Origin: Paraburkholderia rhizosphaerae
GTDB lineage: Bacteria; Pseudomonadota; Gammaproteobacteria; Burkholderiales; Burkholderiaceae
DNA: 64,000 nt
Reading direction: 5' to 3'
Assembly (NCBI RefSeq): GCF_004366595.1
Contig: NZ_SORE01000009.1
Span: forward strand, 186,001 to 250,000
Part shown: positions 49,968 to 58,296 of the stretch, piece after piece
Position numbering within the stretch: position 1 is the first letter of the stretch
Layout of the letters: every line of letters starts with the position of its first letter
Position numbers and translations under genes: made by a program
The notes under the pieces: generated by a model
Database searches by the model: none
Told to the model about the DNA's origin: nothing
The model's input: only the letters and a program-made list of their open reading frames with translations

Positions 49968-50766
49968 GGGGGCCTATTTTACTTGAAGCAGCCTGACCGG
50001 ATCGCTGAAGCGGGGCGCCCGAGTCCTGCGGGGCCGATGTTCCGTTATCCGTGCTGCGTTCCATGCCGCTATCGGCGCTCGACAGCGACGCGAGCATCGT
50101 GCGCAGCAGCGGCAGCGTCACCGCGCGTTTCTGCTCGAGCGAGAAACGATCGAGCGCATCGAGCAGCGCCATCAGGCTTGGCATATCGCGGCGAAAATGC
50201 GTGAGCAGGTACGCGGGGACGTCGTCGGCGAGCGCGATGCCGCGCTCGTGCGCGGCCTGCTTCAGCACGATGGATTTGCCTTCATCGGAAAGTGGCGCGA
50301 GATGGAACACGAGGCCCCAGCCGAGGCGCGTGCGCAGGTCTTCGCGTACCGCGAGGCCGAGCGGCGCCGCATTGCCGGTCGCGACGAGCGCGCTCGCTGG
50401 ATGCGCGCGCACTTCGTTGAACAGATTGAACAGTGCGATCTGCTGCGCGGCGGACAGTGCATCGCAATCGTCGATGGCGTACAGCGCGACGCGCGGGTCG
50501 AACGCAAACGCATCGAGGCTGCTGTGCGGGCCTGCGTAGCGTACGTGGCCCGACGCCGTGTCGTGCGCGAGCGCCTGCAGCAGGTGCGTGCGGCCGCTGC
50601 CGGCGTCGCCCCATACGTAGAACGTGCGGTCCGCGACGGGACCGGCCGCGAGCGCGGCATCGAGCCCGCGCAGGCGCGCGACCAGTTCGGCGTTCGCCCC
50701 GGCGAAGAAGTTATCGAAAGTCGATGGCGGCGGAGCGCCGAGATCGAGCGTAAGTTGGCGCAGCAC
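49960..50766 (-). CDS. hda: DnaA regulatory inactivator Hda
   Basis: A 268-residue AAA+ protein that, bound to the DNA clamp, triggers hydrolysis of DnaA-ATP after replication starts. The N-terminal QLTLDLG (4-10) is a clamp-binding motif. The P-loop GDAGSGRT (53-60) has Arg in place of the usual Lys, as in other Hda proteins, followed by ALYAIDDCDAL and EDLRTRLGWGLVFHL. The C-terminal 40 residues are an extra Ser/Gly/Gln-rich tail. The apparent start is GTG at 50766 with no strong ribosome-binding site. Confidence 0.9.
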   Translation of the reverse strand: MLRQLTLDLGAPPPSTFDNFFAGANAELVARLRGLDAALAAGPVADRTFYVWGDAGSGRTHLLQALAHDTASGHVRYAGPHSSLDAFAFDPRVALYAIDDCDALSAAQQIALFNLFNEVRAHPASALVATGNAAPLGLAVREDLRTRLGWGLVFHLAPLSDEGKSIVLKQAAHERGIALADDVPAYLLTHFRRDMPSLMALLDALDRFSLEQKRAVTLPLLRTMLASLSSADSGMERSTDNGTSAPQDSGAPLQRSGQAASSKIGPHG

Positions 50767-50856
50767 AGTAGTCGAAAATAAGAGGCTCGTCAGTCACAAC
50801 GGGCCGGGACCGTCACGATGGTCGCTGCAAACGCAGCGGCGTGTATCACGCAGGCG

Positions 50857-51933
50857 TTAGTTTTTGTAAAGCGTGCTCGCCAGATAGCTTTGCCGCAATT
50901 CCCGCCACGCGACGGACAGGATCGCGCTTACCGGCAGCGCGAGCAGCACGCCGAAGAAGCCGAATAACTGACCGAACGCAAGCAACGCGAAGATTACCGC
51001 GAGCGGATGCAGCCCGATGCGCTCGCCGACCAGCCGCGGCGTCAGGATAAAACTCTCGAGAATCTGGCCGACGCCGTACACCACGGCCACCGCGCCGAAC
51101 CCGTACCAGGTGCCGAACTGCAGCAGCGCGGCGAGCAACGCGAGGATCAGGCCGGTCGCGAAACCGATATACGGAATGAACACCGCGAGTCCGGTAAAAA
51201 TGCCGACCGGCAGCGCGATCTCGAACCCGGCCGCCCACAGTGCGACCGAATAGTAGACCGCGAGCACGCCCATTACCAGCAATTGACCGCGCAGATACTG
51301 CGACAGCATCTGATCCATATCGTGCGACAGCTGGATCGTCTTCACGAGCCAGCGGCGCGGAATGAAGTGCTTGATCCGGCGGATCATCGCGTTCCAGTCG
51401 TACAGCAGATAGAACAGCACGAGCGGCACCATCACGAGATTGCCGACGACGTCGAGCATCAGGTTGCTGCTGGTGCGGATCGACGTCCACGCGTAGATCA
51501 CGACCGTCTGCGCGCTGCCTTCGAGCTGGTTCGTGACCAGATCGCGAATACTCGCGAAGTCGAGCGAGTCGGCCAGGCCGAGCATCGCGAGCTTCGGCTG
51601 CAGCCACGCGTTCACATGGGAAATCAGCACGGGTACCTGCTGGCGCAGCTGCGGCACCTCCTTTTGCACGACCACCAGAATGAGCAGCACGAGCGCGGTC
51701 ATCAGCAGTGTGAAAAACAGCATCATCAGCAATGCCGCGAGGCCCTTCGGCACGCGCCGCCGCGTGAGCCAGCCGACCCCCGGATGCAGGATGTAAGCGA
51801 GGATCGCGCCGAGCAGAAACGGCGTCAGCACCGGGCTCAGCAGCCATACGAGAAAGCCGACGACGAGCGCGATCGCGAACCAGATGAACGCGCGGCGCTG
51901 GTATGGCGTAAATAACGGAGCGTTATGCTGCAA
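50857..51933 (-). CDS. AI-2E family transporter (membrane permease)
   Basis: About 358 residues with seven or eight predicted membrane helices in the PerM/AI-2E-transporter pattern: paired helices near the N-terminus (AFIWFAIALVVGFLVWLL, FLLGAILAYILHP), a soluble middle, and a C-terminal group with IPYIGFATGLILALLAALLQ and GFFGVLLALPVSAIL. I start at TTG 51933; the frame runs to 52098, but the extra 55 residues are Pro/Gly-rich and overlap the purM promoter. The family exports diverse solutes and is not a proven AI-2 carrier. It diverges from purM and precedes hda. Confidence 0.82.
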   Translation of the reverse strand: MQHNAPLFTPYQRRAFIWFAIALVVGFLVWLLSPVLTPFLLGAILAYILHPGVGWLTRRRVPKGLAALLMMLFFTLLMTALVLLILVVVQKEVPQLRQQVPVLISHVNAWLQPKLAMLGLADSLDFASIRDLVTNQLEGSAQTVVIYAWTSIRTSSNLMLDVVGNLVMVPLVLFYLLYDWNAMIRRIKHFIPRRWLVKTIQLSHDMDQMLSQYLRGQLLVMGVLAVYYSVALWAAGFEIALPVGIFTGLAVFIPYIGFATGLILALLAALLQFGTWYGFGAVAVVYGVGQILESFILTPRLVGERIGLHPLAVIFALLAFGQLFGFFGVLLALPVSAILSVAWRELRQSYLASTLYKN

Positions 51934-52085
51934 GATAAGCGGTTCCTCTTCGTTCCCGGTGTTCTGTGCCGGCCTGTGCCCGGCGTGCGGGTGCTTGACC
52001 TCTGCTGGTGCTCCGTTCCCGCCGGCTTTCACGCCCGTTCCCCTGTCGATACCGGGGACGAATTCCAGCCTGCGGGTCGGCATCA

Positions 52086-52104
52086 GGTAAAATCGCATTT
52101 TACC
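52086..52104 (+). promoter_or_regulatory. Perfect palindrome at the purM promoter
   Basis: GGTAAAAT-CGC-ATTTTACC is an 8-bp perfect inverted repeat with a 3-bp centre, 20 bp before the purM ATG. Its left arm contains TAAAAT, a possible -10 box. It could be an operator or, as RNA, a small hairpin near the 5' end. It does not match the PurR consensus ACGCAAACGTTTGCGT. Confidence 0.5.
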
Positions 52105-52124
52105 GACCTTCTCGCGCTTTCCTT

Positions 52125-53180
52125 ATGAATCAACCGAAATCCGCTCCTGACGCTCAAGGTTTGTCGTATCGTGACGCCGGCGTGGACATCGAAGCGGGCG
52201 ACGCCCTCGTCGATGCGATCAAGCCCTTTGCCAAAAAGACGCTGCGTGACGGCGTGCTGGCCGGCATCGGCGGATTCGGTGCGCTGTTCGAGGTGCCGAA
52301 GAAGTATCGCGAGCCGGTGCTCGTGTCGGGCACCGACGGCGTCGGCACGAAGCTCAAGCTCGCGTTTCACCTGAACCGGCATGACACGGTGGGTCAGGAT
52401 CTGGTCGCGATGAGCGTCAACGATATCCTCGTGCAAGGCGCGGAGCCGCTGTTCTTCCTCGACTATTTCGCGTGCGGCAAGCTCGAAGTCGGCACGGCCG
52501 CGACGGTTGTCAAAGGCATCGCGTACGGCTGCGAGCTGTCGGGTTGCGCGCTGATCGGCGGCGAAACCGCCGAGATGCCGGGCATGTATCCGGACGGCGA
52601 ATATGACCTCGCGGGCTTCGCGGTCGGCGCGGTCGAAAAAAGCAAAATTATCGATGGCAGCACGATCGCCCCGGGCGACGTCGTGCTGGGTCTCGCATCG
52701 AGCGGCATCCACTCGAACGGCTATTCGCTGGTGCGCAAGATCATCGAGCGCGCGCAGCCGGATCTCACCGCCGACCTCGATGGCCGTCCGCTGGCCGATG
52801 CACTGATGGCGCCGACGCGCATCTACGTAAAGTCGATGCTCGCGCTGATGGAAAAGATCACGGTAAAGGGCATGGCGCACATCACCGGCGGCGGGCTGGT
52901 CGAAAACATCCCGCGCGTGTTGAAAGCGGGATTGACCGCCGAACTCGACCATCGCGCGTGGCCGCTGCCGCCGCTGTTCTCGTGGCTGCAGAAGCATGGC
53001 GGCGTGGCGGATGCCGAGATGCACCGCGTGTTCAACTGCGGGATTGGTATGGCGGTAATCGTCGCCGCGCAGCATGCGCAGCAGGCAATTGCGATGCTGT
53101 CCGCGGCGGGCGAGCAGGTGTGGCAGATCGGCAAGGTACGGCAAGGCAACGCGGGCGAGGCGCCCACCGTCGTGGTCTGA
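52125..53180 (+). CDS. purM: Phosphoribosylformylglycinamidine cyclo-ligase
   Basis: A 351-residue AIR synthetase, step five of purine synthesis. The motifs are [47 protein letters not shown] sequence, [31 protein letters not shown] and [15 protein letters not shown]. The Met at 52125 is chosen by family; the frame is open 39 codons upstream. It diverges from the AI-2E permease and is followed by a terminator. Confidence 0.97.
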   Translation: MNQPKSAPDAQGLSYRDAGVDIEAGDALVDAIKPFAKKTLRDGVLAGIGGFGALFEVPKKYREPVLVSGTDGVGTKLKLAFHLNRHDTVGQDLVAMSVNDILVQGAEPLFFLDYFACGKLEVGTAATVVKGIAYGCELSGCALIGGETAEMPGMYPDGEYDLAGFAVGAVEKSKIIDGSTIAPGDVVLGLASSGIHSNGYSLVRKIIERAQPDLTADLDGRPLADALMAPTRIYVKSMLALMEKITVKGMAHITGGGLVENIPRVLKAGLTAELDHRAWPLPPLFSWLQKHGGVADAEMHRVFNCGIGMAVIVAAQHAQQAIAMLSAAGEQVWQIGKVRQGNAGEAPTVVV

Positions 53181-53271
53181 GCATCGCTCGATAGCGCGTT
53201 AAACGACAAACCGCACGTCTGCGCAGTATCCGTTCTGTTACAGCGTTGCCTGACGTACATGGATCACACTC

Positions 53272-53301
53272 ACGCCTCAGTCAATGACTGGGGCGTTTTC
53301 T
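53272..53301 (+). terminator. Intrinsic terminator after purM
   Basis: ACGCCTCAGT (53272-53281) pairs with ACTGGGGCGT (53287-53296) over 10 bp including one G-U, with a 5-nt loop, followed by TTTTCTT. It lies about 90 bp after the purM stop. The rest of the 298-bp gap to the Fic gene shows no feature. Confidence 0.8.
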
Positions 53302-53478
53302 TGCCCTCGAAAAAATCTTCTTCAGGCGACGTCACTGCCGGCGCTGCCAGATTGCCCCGAGTGCCTTGCCTACCGTAGCGGCGCCGCGGATGCATCAATC
53401 GCGGAAGAACCCAAAGAAGCGGGCCCATGCAACGAGCCTGCGAACCTGGATGTCGGTTTTCGTTGTCCGTGCGCCGGG

Positions 53479-54075
53479 CTAGGCACTGCTTCGCACGAAG
53501 GCCAGCAGCAAGCCGTAGTCACCTTTATCCGCTGCACGCAAGGCGGTTAAGTAGTCTGACCGGGCATTATCTGCTTTAGCCAATGTCCCGCCTCCGCCCC
53601 ACGAAAACGGCTCCTGCTCCATGCTGCGCAAGAGCGCATCGGTCATCATCCGCGAGTGTCGGCCATTGCCGTTTGGAAAAGGATGAATCCACACCAGGTC
53701 GCGGTGAAACCGTGCAGCAATCTCATCGGATGGGAATGTGCGATTGTCGACCCACCACCGTGTGTTATCGAAGAGATCTCTCAACTTGACGCTGACCTGC
53801 GTCCAGTCGCATCCGATGTTCTTGTCGGATTTGCGAAACGTACCTGCCCACGACCAGGTATGGTCGAACATTTTCTTGTGAAGGTCACGGCAGAACGCTT
53901 CACTGAGGACATCGACCTTGCGCTGCCGGTGAGCCCATCGCACGGCTTGCAGGATGTTCTCCTGCTCCCAGTCATTCAGGTCACCCTTGGTGGTCAGATG
54001 CGTCGGTATCAGCCCTGCAAGCTCGTCAGGGTCGAGCGGTGTCTGGCCATCCTGTTCGCCTGAATCTATCGCCAT
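53479..54075 (-). CDS. Fic-domain protein, 'mobile mystery protein B' type
   Basis: A 198-residue Fic protein. The active-site loop HPFPNGNGRH at 131-140 matches HPFx(D/N)GNGRxxR; His131 is the catalytic residue for transfer of AMP or another nucleotide group, so the protein looks active. The N-terminal GDLNDWEQENILQAV and FCRDLHKKMFDHTWSWAGTFRK-type blocks match the family found paired with an HTH 'mobile mystery protein A' (TIGRFAM TIGR02612/02613 naming). No clear (S/T)xxxE(G/N) inhibitory motif is visible here or in its partner. It overlaps the HTH gene by 10 bp. Confidence 0.88.
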   Translation of the reverse strand: MAIDSGEQDGQTPLDPDELAGLIPTHLTTKGDLNDWEQENILQAVRWAHRQRKVDVLSEAFCRDLHKKMFDHTWSWAGTFRKSDKNIGCDWTQVSVKLRDLFDNTRWWVDNRTFPSDEIAARFHRDLVWIHPFPNGNGRHSRMMTDALLRSMEQEPFSWGGGGTLAKADNARSDYLTALRAADKGDYGLLLAFVRSSA

Positions 54076-54527
54076 AGGTCGGACCAGCGGCCCCGGAGTA
54101 ATTCTTCCGTTCTCTGCTCAACCTGTTTGCGAAGTCGGACGGTTGCCGGGCGTTGGTCTTCCAGACCCATGGTGTGCGCAACGCCACCCACTTCACGCAC
54201 AGCGATTGAGCGCGCCCTGTCTTCAACCACTTGCGTTAGTGGCTTTCTGGGCACCAGCGCATAGACGAGTTCGCAGTCCAGTCCGTCAGCCAGCTTGCGC
54301 AGTTGTCCGAGCGTGATTCGCTCTTCAGCTTCAGCCAACTCCGACTTGTGCAAGGTCGAACCGGTCACGCCTAACCGCTCAGCTTGCTGTCGCTCGGTGA
54401 GCCCCAACGACTCCCGGATGGCCTTCAACCATCCACGCGGCGGGGCCCGACGGTTCGTCAAACTGGAATATGCCGCAACCGCCGCCTGGACCTGCTCAAG
54501 CCGGAGTTGTCTCATTCTGGAATCCAT
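54066..54527 (-). CDS. HTH regulator, 'mobile mystery protein A' type
   Basis: A 153-residue protein with a central XRE-type HTH (about 36-90): WLKAIRESLGLTERQQAERLGVTGSTLHKSE, then ITLGQLRKLADGLDCELVYALVP. An N-terminal helix begins MRQLRLEQVQ. It is the upstream gene of a pair with the Fic protein; such pairs recur on plasmids and islands. It probably represses the promoter in the perfect inverted repeat that directly abuts its start codon, and may restrain the Fic enzyme as an antitoxin would. Confidence 0.88.
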   Translation of the reverse strand: MDSRMRQLRLEQVQAAVAAYSSLTNRRAPPRGWLKAIRESLGLTERQQAERLGVTGSTLHKSELAEAEERITLGQLRKLADGLDCELVYALVPRKPLTQVVEDRARSIAVREVGGVAHTMGLEDQRPATVRLRKQVEQRTEELLRGRWSDLWR

Positions 54528-54590
54528 TTTGCTGGCCTGTAGGCTATCAGGAAATAAAAAGATGATAGCCTACAGGCCAGCAAATTGCAA
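54528..54590 (-). promoter_or_regulatory. Inverted-repeat operator and promoter of the HTH/Fic pair
   Basis: Two 22-bp arms, 54528-54549 and 54563-54584, are exact reverse complements (core TGATAGCCTACAGGCCAGC) with a 13-bp AT-rich centre. On the minus strand TTGCAA (54590-54585), a 17-bp spacer and TATCAT (54567-54562) form a good promoter whose spacer and -10 are the right arm. The left arm ends at the base before the HTH ATG, leaving no ordinary ribosome-binding site. Binding of the HTH protein would block transcription; in RNA the leader contains the second arm only. Confidence 0.85.
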
Positions 54591-54759
54591 TCTGGTGCTT
54601 CACTATAGTGAATCAATAATCTACCTCTTGAGTCAGAATGGTGACGCCGAATCGAATACTGTGCTTCATTATAAGGGAGCATTCAATGTTATCGTGCGTC
54701 ACTATATGGCAGCAACATCCATGAGATTGCTTCACTGCAAAACAGCAACGATCCGGCTC
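54562..54759 (+). repeat. 33-bp-period degenerate repeat array (six units)
   Basis: Units start at 54562, 54595, 54628, 54661, 54694 and 54727, exactly 33 bp apart. Units 2, 4 and 5 begin GTGCTTCACTATA, GTGCTTCATTATA and GTGCGTCACTATA; unit 6 begins TTGCTTCACTGCA. Unit 3 is degraded (7 of 13 matches) and unit 1 lies inside the right operator arm with partial similarity further along (AGG-CAGCAA-type bases). Unit 2 also contains the palindrome TTCACTATAGTGAA (54599-54612). The period of 33 is eleven codons. Confidence 0.65.
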
Positions 54760-54822
54760 CGGGGGGCCGGAAACCATGCGTCGGACACGCTGACAGGAGT
54801 TCGTGGTGGCCCTGTCGCTTAA
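54562..54822 (+). CDS. Possible 86-aa peptide made of 11-residue repeats
   Basis: An 86-codon plus-strand frame divergent from the HTH gene. The ATG at 54562 follows AGGAAATAAAAAG, a usable ribosome-binding site with 9-nt spacing. Residues 1-66 read as six 11-mers: MIAYRPANCNL, VLHYSESIIYL, LSQNGDAESNT, VLHYKGAFNVI, VRHYMAATSMR, LLHCKTATIRL, a pattern of about [VL]LHY-x-x-A-T-x-x-[LI]. The last 20 residues are unlike the repeats. Its start codon lies at the edge of the right operator arm, so the HTH protein could control it too. No known family is recognised, and decay of a non-coding repeat array is the main alternative. Confidence 0.35.
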   Translation: MIAYRPANCNLVLHYSESIIYLLSQNGDAESNTVLHYKGAFNVIVRHYMAATSMRLLHCKTATIRLRGAGNHASDTLTGVRGGPVA

Positions 54823-54961
54823 AACACACACCGTGCGAAATTGAAATTGCAGTGCAGGGCGGCAAGCGCGTTGTTACGCGACGGGACAGACTTGCGAGAC
54901 CCGCCGGGCTCGACACATCGGGCAGCGGATTCGGACAATCAAAAACGACCCGCTCGATTCC

Positions 54962-57076
54962 ATGACCAACCCGTCCGTGCGCGACTGGCTGTTTTCGGCC
55001 AAGACCTTTGTGGCCGCGATGATCGCGCTGTATATCGCGCTGGCAGTGCCGCTGCCGCGACCGTCGTGGGCCATGGCGTCGGTGTATATCGTGTCGAACC
55101 CGTTCGTCGGCGCGACGCGTTCAAAAGCGTTGTTTCGCGCGATCGGCACAGTCATGGGCGCATCGGCCGCCGTACTGCTCGTGCCGCCGTTCGTCGAATC
55201 CCCCTATCTATTCAGCGTGCTGGTTGCGCTGTGGACCGGCGCGATGATTTACATGGCCTTGTCGGACCGCACCGCGCGCTCCTACGTGTTCTTGCTCGCG
55301 GGTCTGACGTTGCCGCTGATAGCGCTGCCGACGGTGACCGACCCGACCACGATCTTCGATGTCGCGGTTGCGCGTACCGAGGAAATCCTCGTCGGCATCA
55401 TCTGTGCGAGCCTGGTCGGCTCGATGGTGTGGCCAAGCCGGCTTGGGCCGACGCTGATCGGCCGCACCGACGCGTGGTTCGCGGACGCGCAGCAGTTCGC
55501 GCGCGAAGCGCTCGCGGCGCGCAGCGGCGACGTCGTGCAGTTGCCGCGCCAGCAACGGCTGGCGGCCACCGTCAAGGCGCTCGACGTGCTGTTAAGCCAG
55601 TTATCGTACGACCACGCAAGCCCGAATGTGGTCACGCGTGCTTACTCGCTGCGCGAACGCATGCAGCTGTTTCTGCCGGTGATGGCGGCGCTGGCCGATC
55701 CGCTCGCGACGCTCCGGCGTTCAGCGGCGATCGCGCATGTGCCGCAATTCGAACCGCTGATGGCGGACGTCTGCAAATGGATCGATAGTTCGCTGCGCCG
55801 CGCACGCGAAGACGCCACGCAAGGCGACACGGAAGCGACGCATTTGCGTGCGCGCATCGCGTCGCTGCGCGTTTCCGCGCCGCGCGGGCTCGCGCCATGG
55901 GACGGCGCGTTGCTGTCCAACGCGCTGTGGCGTGTGCAGCAGGCGATCGACATCTGGGAGGACTGCATCGCGTTGCGTGCGCTGATCGTCCGGCATGAAG
56001 GCAGTTGGGAGCCGCGCTTTCGCCATTGGCGCGTGAATGCCGAGCAGGTCTTCGTCGACCACGGCTTCATGCTGTTCTCCGCGATCTCGACGATCTTCTT
56101 TATCGTCGTCGCGTGCAGCCTGTGGATCGCATCCGGCTGGCATGACGGCGCGAATGCCGTATTCATTGCGGCGGTCGCGTGCTGCTTCTTCGGCGGCCTC
56201 GACGAACCCGCGCCGGCCATCTTCCGTTTTTTCCTGGCGTGCTTCGCATCGGTGATCGCATCCGGCATCTATCTTTTCGTGGTGCTGCCCGAGGTACACA
56301 ACTTCGAAACGCTGGTGCTGGTATTTGCGGTGCCGTTCCTGTTTATCGGTACGCTGATCGCGAATCCGAAATTCAACCTGGTGGCGGCGGTCATTGCGTT
56401 GTTTACCGCGACCTTCATGAGTCTCGCGGGCTCGTACGATGCGAACTTCATGGTCTTCATCAATACGAGCAGCGCTTCGCTGGCGGGCCTCGTGTTCGCG
56501 TTCGTGTGGACGCGCGTGACGCGGCCGTTCGGCGCCGAATATTTCGCGCAACGGCTGATCCGCGCGACGTGGGCCGACGTCGTGCGCTCGGCGTCGGGGC
56601 AGCCGATCGCCGATGAACGCACGTTCTTCTCGCGCATGCTGGACCGCCTGATGCAAGTGCTGCCGCGTCTGGCGACCTCGGGCCCGCATCATCATCCTTC
56701 GGTCGAAACCTTTCGTGATCTGCGCGTTGCGTCGAATTCGCTCGACCTGCGGCACTACCGCGATAGCGTCGCCGCCGACATGAGCGAGCAGATCGACCGG
56801 GTATTGACCAACGTGCGCACCTACTACGAACTGTGCGTCGCACGGCGCAAGCGTCAGCCGGTGCCGCGCGGGCTGATCGAAGCGATCGATGCCGCGCTCG
56901 CGCGCATCGCGCAGCCAGGCGCCGGCGCTGCGCCTGGCGCGACGCGTACGTTCACCGCTGAGATCCGGCTACGCGATGCGGTGCACGCACTAGTCGGCCT
57001 GCGCCTGTCGTTCGCGCCGCTCGCCTCAGGTGCGCCAGCCGCGCCGGCGATGCCGGGCCCGGCGTCCGGCGCATAA
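54962..57076 (+). CDS. FUSC-family inner-membrane efflux protein (AaeB-like)
   Basis: A 704-residue protein with two blocks of membrane helices (about 13-170 and 365-510) flanking cytoplasmic regions, the layout of AaeB/FUSC aromatic-acid efflux pumps. Typical parts are SWAMASVYIVSNPFVGATRSKA near the first helices and LPEVHNFETLVLVFAVPFL in the second block. It is the first of four tightly spaced genes with DUF1656, HlyD and outer-membrane partners. Substrates are likely aromatic acids or similar weak organic acids, by analogy only. The ATG has no strong ribosome-binding site. Confidence 0.88.
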   Translation: MTNPSVRDWLFSAKTFVAAMIALYIALAVPLPRPSWAMASVYIVSNPFVGATRSKALFRAIGTVMGASAAVLLVPPFVESPYLFSVLVALWTGAMIYMALSDRTARSYVFLLAGLTLPLIALPTVTDPTTIFDVAVARTEEILVGIICASLVGSMVWPSRLGPTLIGRTDAWFADAQQFAREALAARSGDVVQLPRQQRLAATVKALDVLLSQLSYDHASPNVVTRAYSLRERMQLFLPVMAALADPLATLRRSAAIAHVPQFEPLMADVCKWIDSSLRRAREDATQGDTEATHLRARIASLRVSAPRGLAPWDGALLSNALWRVQQAIDIWEDCIALRALIVRHEGSWEPRFRHWRVNAEQVFVDHGFMLFSAISTIFFIVVACSLWIASGWHDGANAVFIAAVACCFFGGLDEPAPAIFRFFLACFASVIASGIYLFVVLPEVHNFETLVLVFAVPFLFIGTLIANPKFNLVAAVIALFTATFMSLAGSYDANFMVFINTSSASLAGLVFAFVWTRVTRPFGAEYFAQRLIRATWADVVRSASGQPIADERTFFSRMLDRLMQVLPRLATSGPHHHPSVETFRDLRVASNSLDLRHYRDSVAADMSEQIDRVLTNVRTYYELCVARRKRQPVPRGLIEAIDAALARIAQPGAGAAPGATRTFTAEIRLRDAVHALVGLRLSFAPLASGAPAAPAMPGPASGA

Positions 57077-57121
57077 GCGCGATGATTGATCCGGACCATA
57101 ACCCGCAGCGATGAGGCAGCC

Positions 57122-57331
57122 ATGATCGGGGAAGTGAATATCGTCGGCGTTTTCGTACCGGCCGTGCTGGTGCTGATGCTGGTCTCGTATGTGATCAAGC
57201 GCGGCGTCGTGATGCTGCTGTCGAAACTCGGCGCGTATCGCTTTATCTGGCATAGGCCGGCGTTTGATTTCTGCGTGTACGTGTTTATCTTCGGCGCGGT
57301 GGTCCTTCTAACCAAACGGTTGGGCGCGTGA
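57122..57331 (+). CDS. DUF1656 small membrane protein (AaeX-like)
   Basis: A 69-residue protein with two predicted membrane helices (about 7-24 and 50-65), matching the DUF1656 pattern that accompanies FUSC and HlyD genes (VNIVGVFVPAVLVLMLVSY, LGAYRFIWHRPAFDFCVYV). Its stop overlaps the HlyD start by 4 bp, so the two are coupled. Its role in the pump is unknown. Confidence 0.9.
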   Translation: MIGEVNIVGVFVPAVLVLMLVSYVIKRGVVMLLSKLGAYRFIWHRPAFDFCVYVFIFGAVVLLTKRLGA

Positions 57332-58296
57332 AACAGATCTCCGTGTTCTCCGTGGCGCTGACACTCATCTCGACCATCGTGGCCGCAGTCGTGCTGTGGA
57401 AAGTGATCGACTACTACATGTTCTCGCCGTGGACGCGCGATGGCCGAGTCCGTGCCGATATCGTGCAGATCGCGCCGGACATCTCCGGCTGGATTACCGA
57501 TATCCGCGTGATCGACAACCAGCCGGTGAGAAAAGGCCAGGTGCTGTTCGTGATCGACGAAGCGCGCTATCAGCTCGCATACCGCGAAGCGGTGGCGACC
57601 CTCGCGCAGCGCCGCGCGACGTACGACGAAGCGCGCCGCGAAGATGTGCGCAATGGGCAACTGGGCAATCTGGTCGCCGTCGAGGTCGCGCAGCAGAGCC
57701 ACGCGCGCGCGCAGGAAGCACGCGCGCAAATGGATCTCGCGAAGGTCGCGGTCGATACCGCGCAGCTGAATCTGCATCGCACCGCGATCGTGAGCCCGGT
57801 CGACGGCTATGTGAACGACCGCGCGCCGCGTCTGAACGAATACGCGACCGCGGGCAAGGCGGTGCTGTCGATCGTCGACGCGCATTCGTTCCGCGTCGAT
57901 GGTTACTTCGAAGAAACCAAGATGCGGCATATCCGCGTCGGTCAGCAGGTCGATATCGTCGTGATGGGCGAACCCCGCTTGCTGCGCGGCCATGTGGTCA
58001 GCATCGTTGCCGGCATCGAGGACCGCGACCGCACCGTCAGCCCGTCGAACCTGCTGCCGAACGTCGATCCGGCGTTCAGCTGGGTGCGGCTGGCGCAGCG
58101 CATTCCGGTACGCGTCGCGCTCGACGAGGTGCCGTCGGATTTCCAGATGATCGCCGGACGGACCGCGACGGTGCTGATTCGCGGTCCGGAGCTACTCCCG
58201 CTTGGGATGCAGGGCGCGTCAGCGGCGGATGCCGCATCGGCGCCGCAAACGCGTTTCGGTCTATGGCTCGAACGTGTATTCGGAGCACTGAGATGA
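57328..58296 (+). CDS. HlyD-family periplasmic adaptor (AaeA-like)
   Basis: A 322-residue membrane-fusion protein. One N-terminal helix (7-27, VALTLISTIVAAVVLWKVIDYY) is followed by the biotinyl-lipoyl half motifs APDISGWITDIRVIDNQPVRKGQVLFVID and HRTAIVSPVDGYVNDR, a helical hairpin between them (about 80-140), and a beta-barrel part with GYFEETKMRHIRVGQ. It should link the FUSC pump to the outer-membrane channel. It overlaps both neighbours by 4 bp. Confidence 0.93.
   Translation: MKQISVFSVALTLISTIVAAVVLWKVIDYYMFSPWTRDGRVRADIVQIAPDISGWITDIRVIDNQPVRKGQVLFVIDEARYQLAYREAVATLAQRRATYDEARREDVRNGQLGNLVAVEVAQQSHARAQEARAQMDLAKVAVDTAQLNLHRTAIVSPVDGYVNDRAPRLNEYATAGKAVLSIVDAHSFRVDGYFEETKMRHIRVGQQVDIVVMGEPRLLRGHVVSIVAGIEDRDRTVSPSNLLPNVDPAFSWVRLAQRIPVRVALDEVPSDFQMIAGRTATVLIRGPELLPLGMQGASAADAASAPQTRFGLWLERVFGALR

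Noticed and set aside
52008..52124. Upstream in-frame extension of purM
   Set aside because: The 39 extra codons overlap the promoter palindrome and do not resemble the PurM N-terminus.
54528..54584. Inverted repeat as a miniature transposon (MITE) end pair
   Set aside because: The arms are only 13 bp apart, no target-site duplication is seen, and the arms coincide with promoter elements of the adjacent gene, so an operator is the simpler reading.
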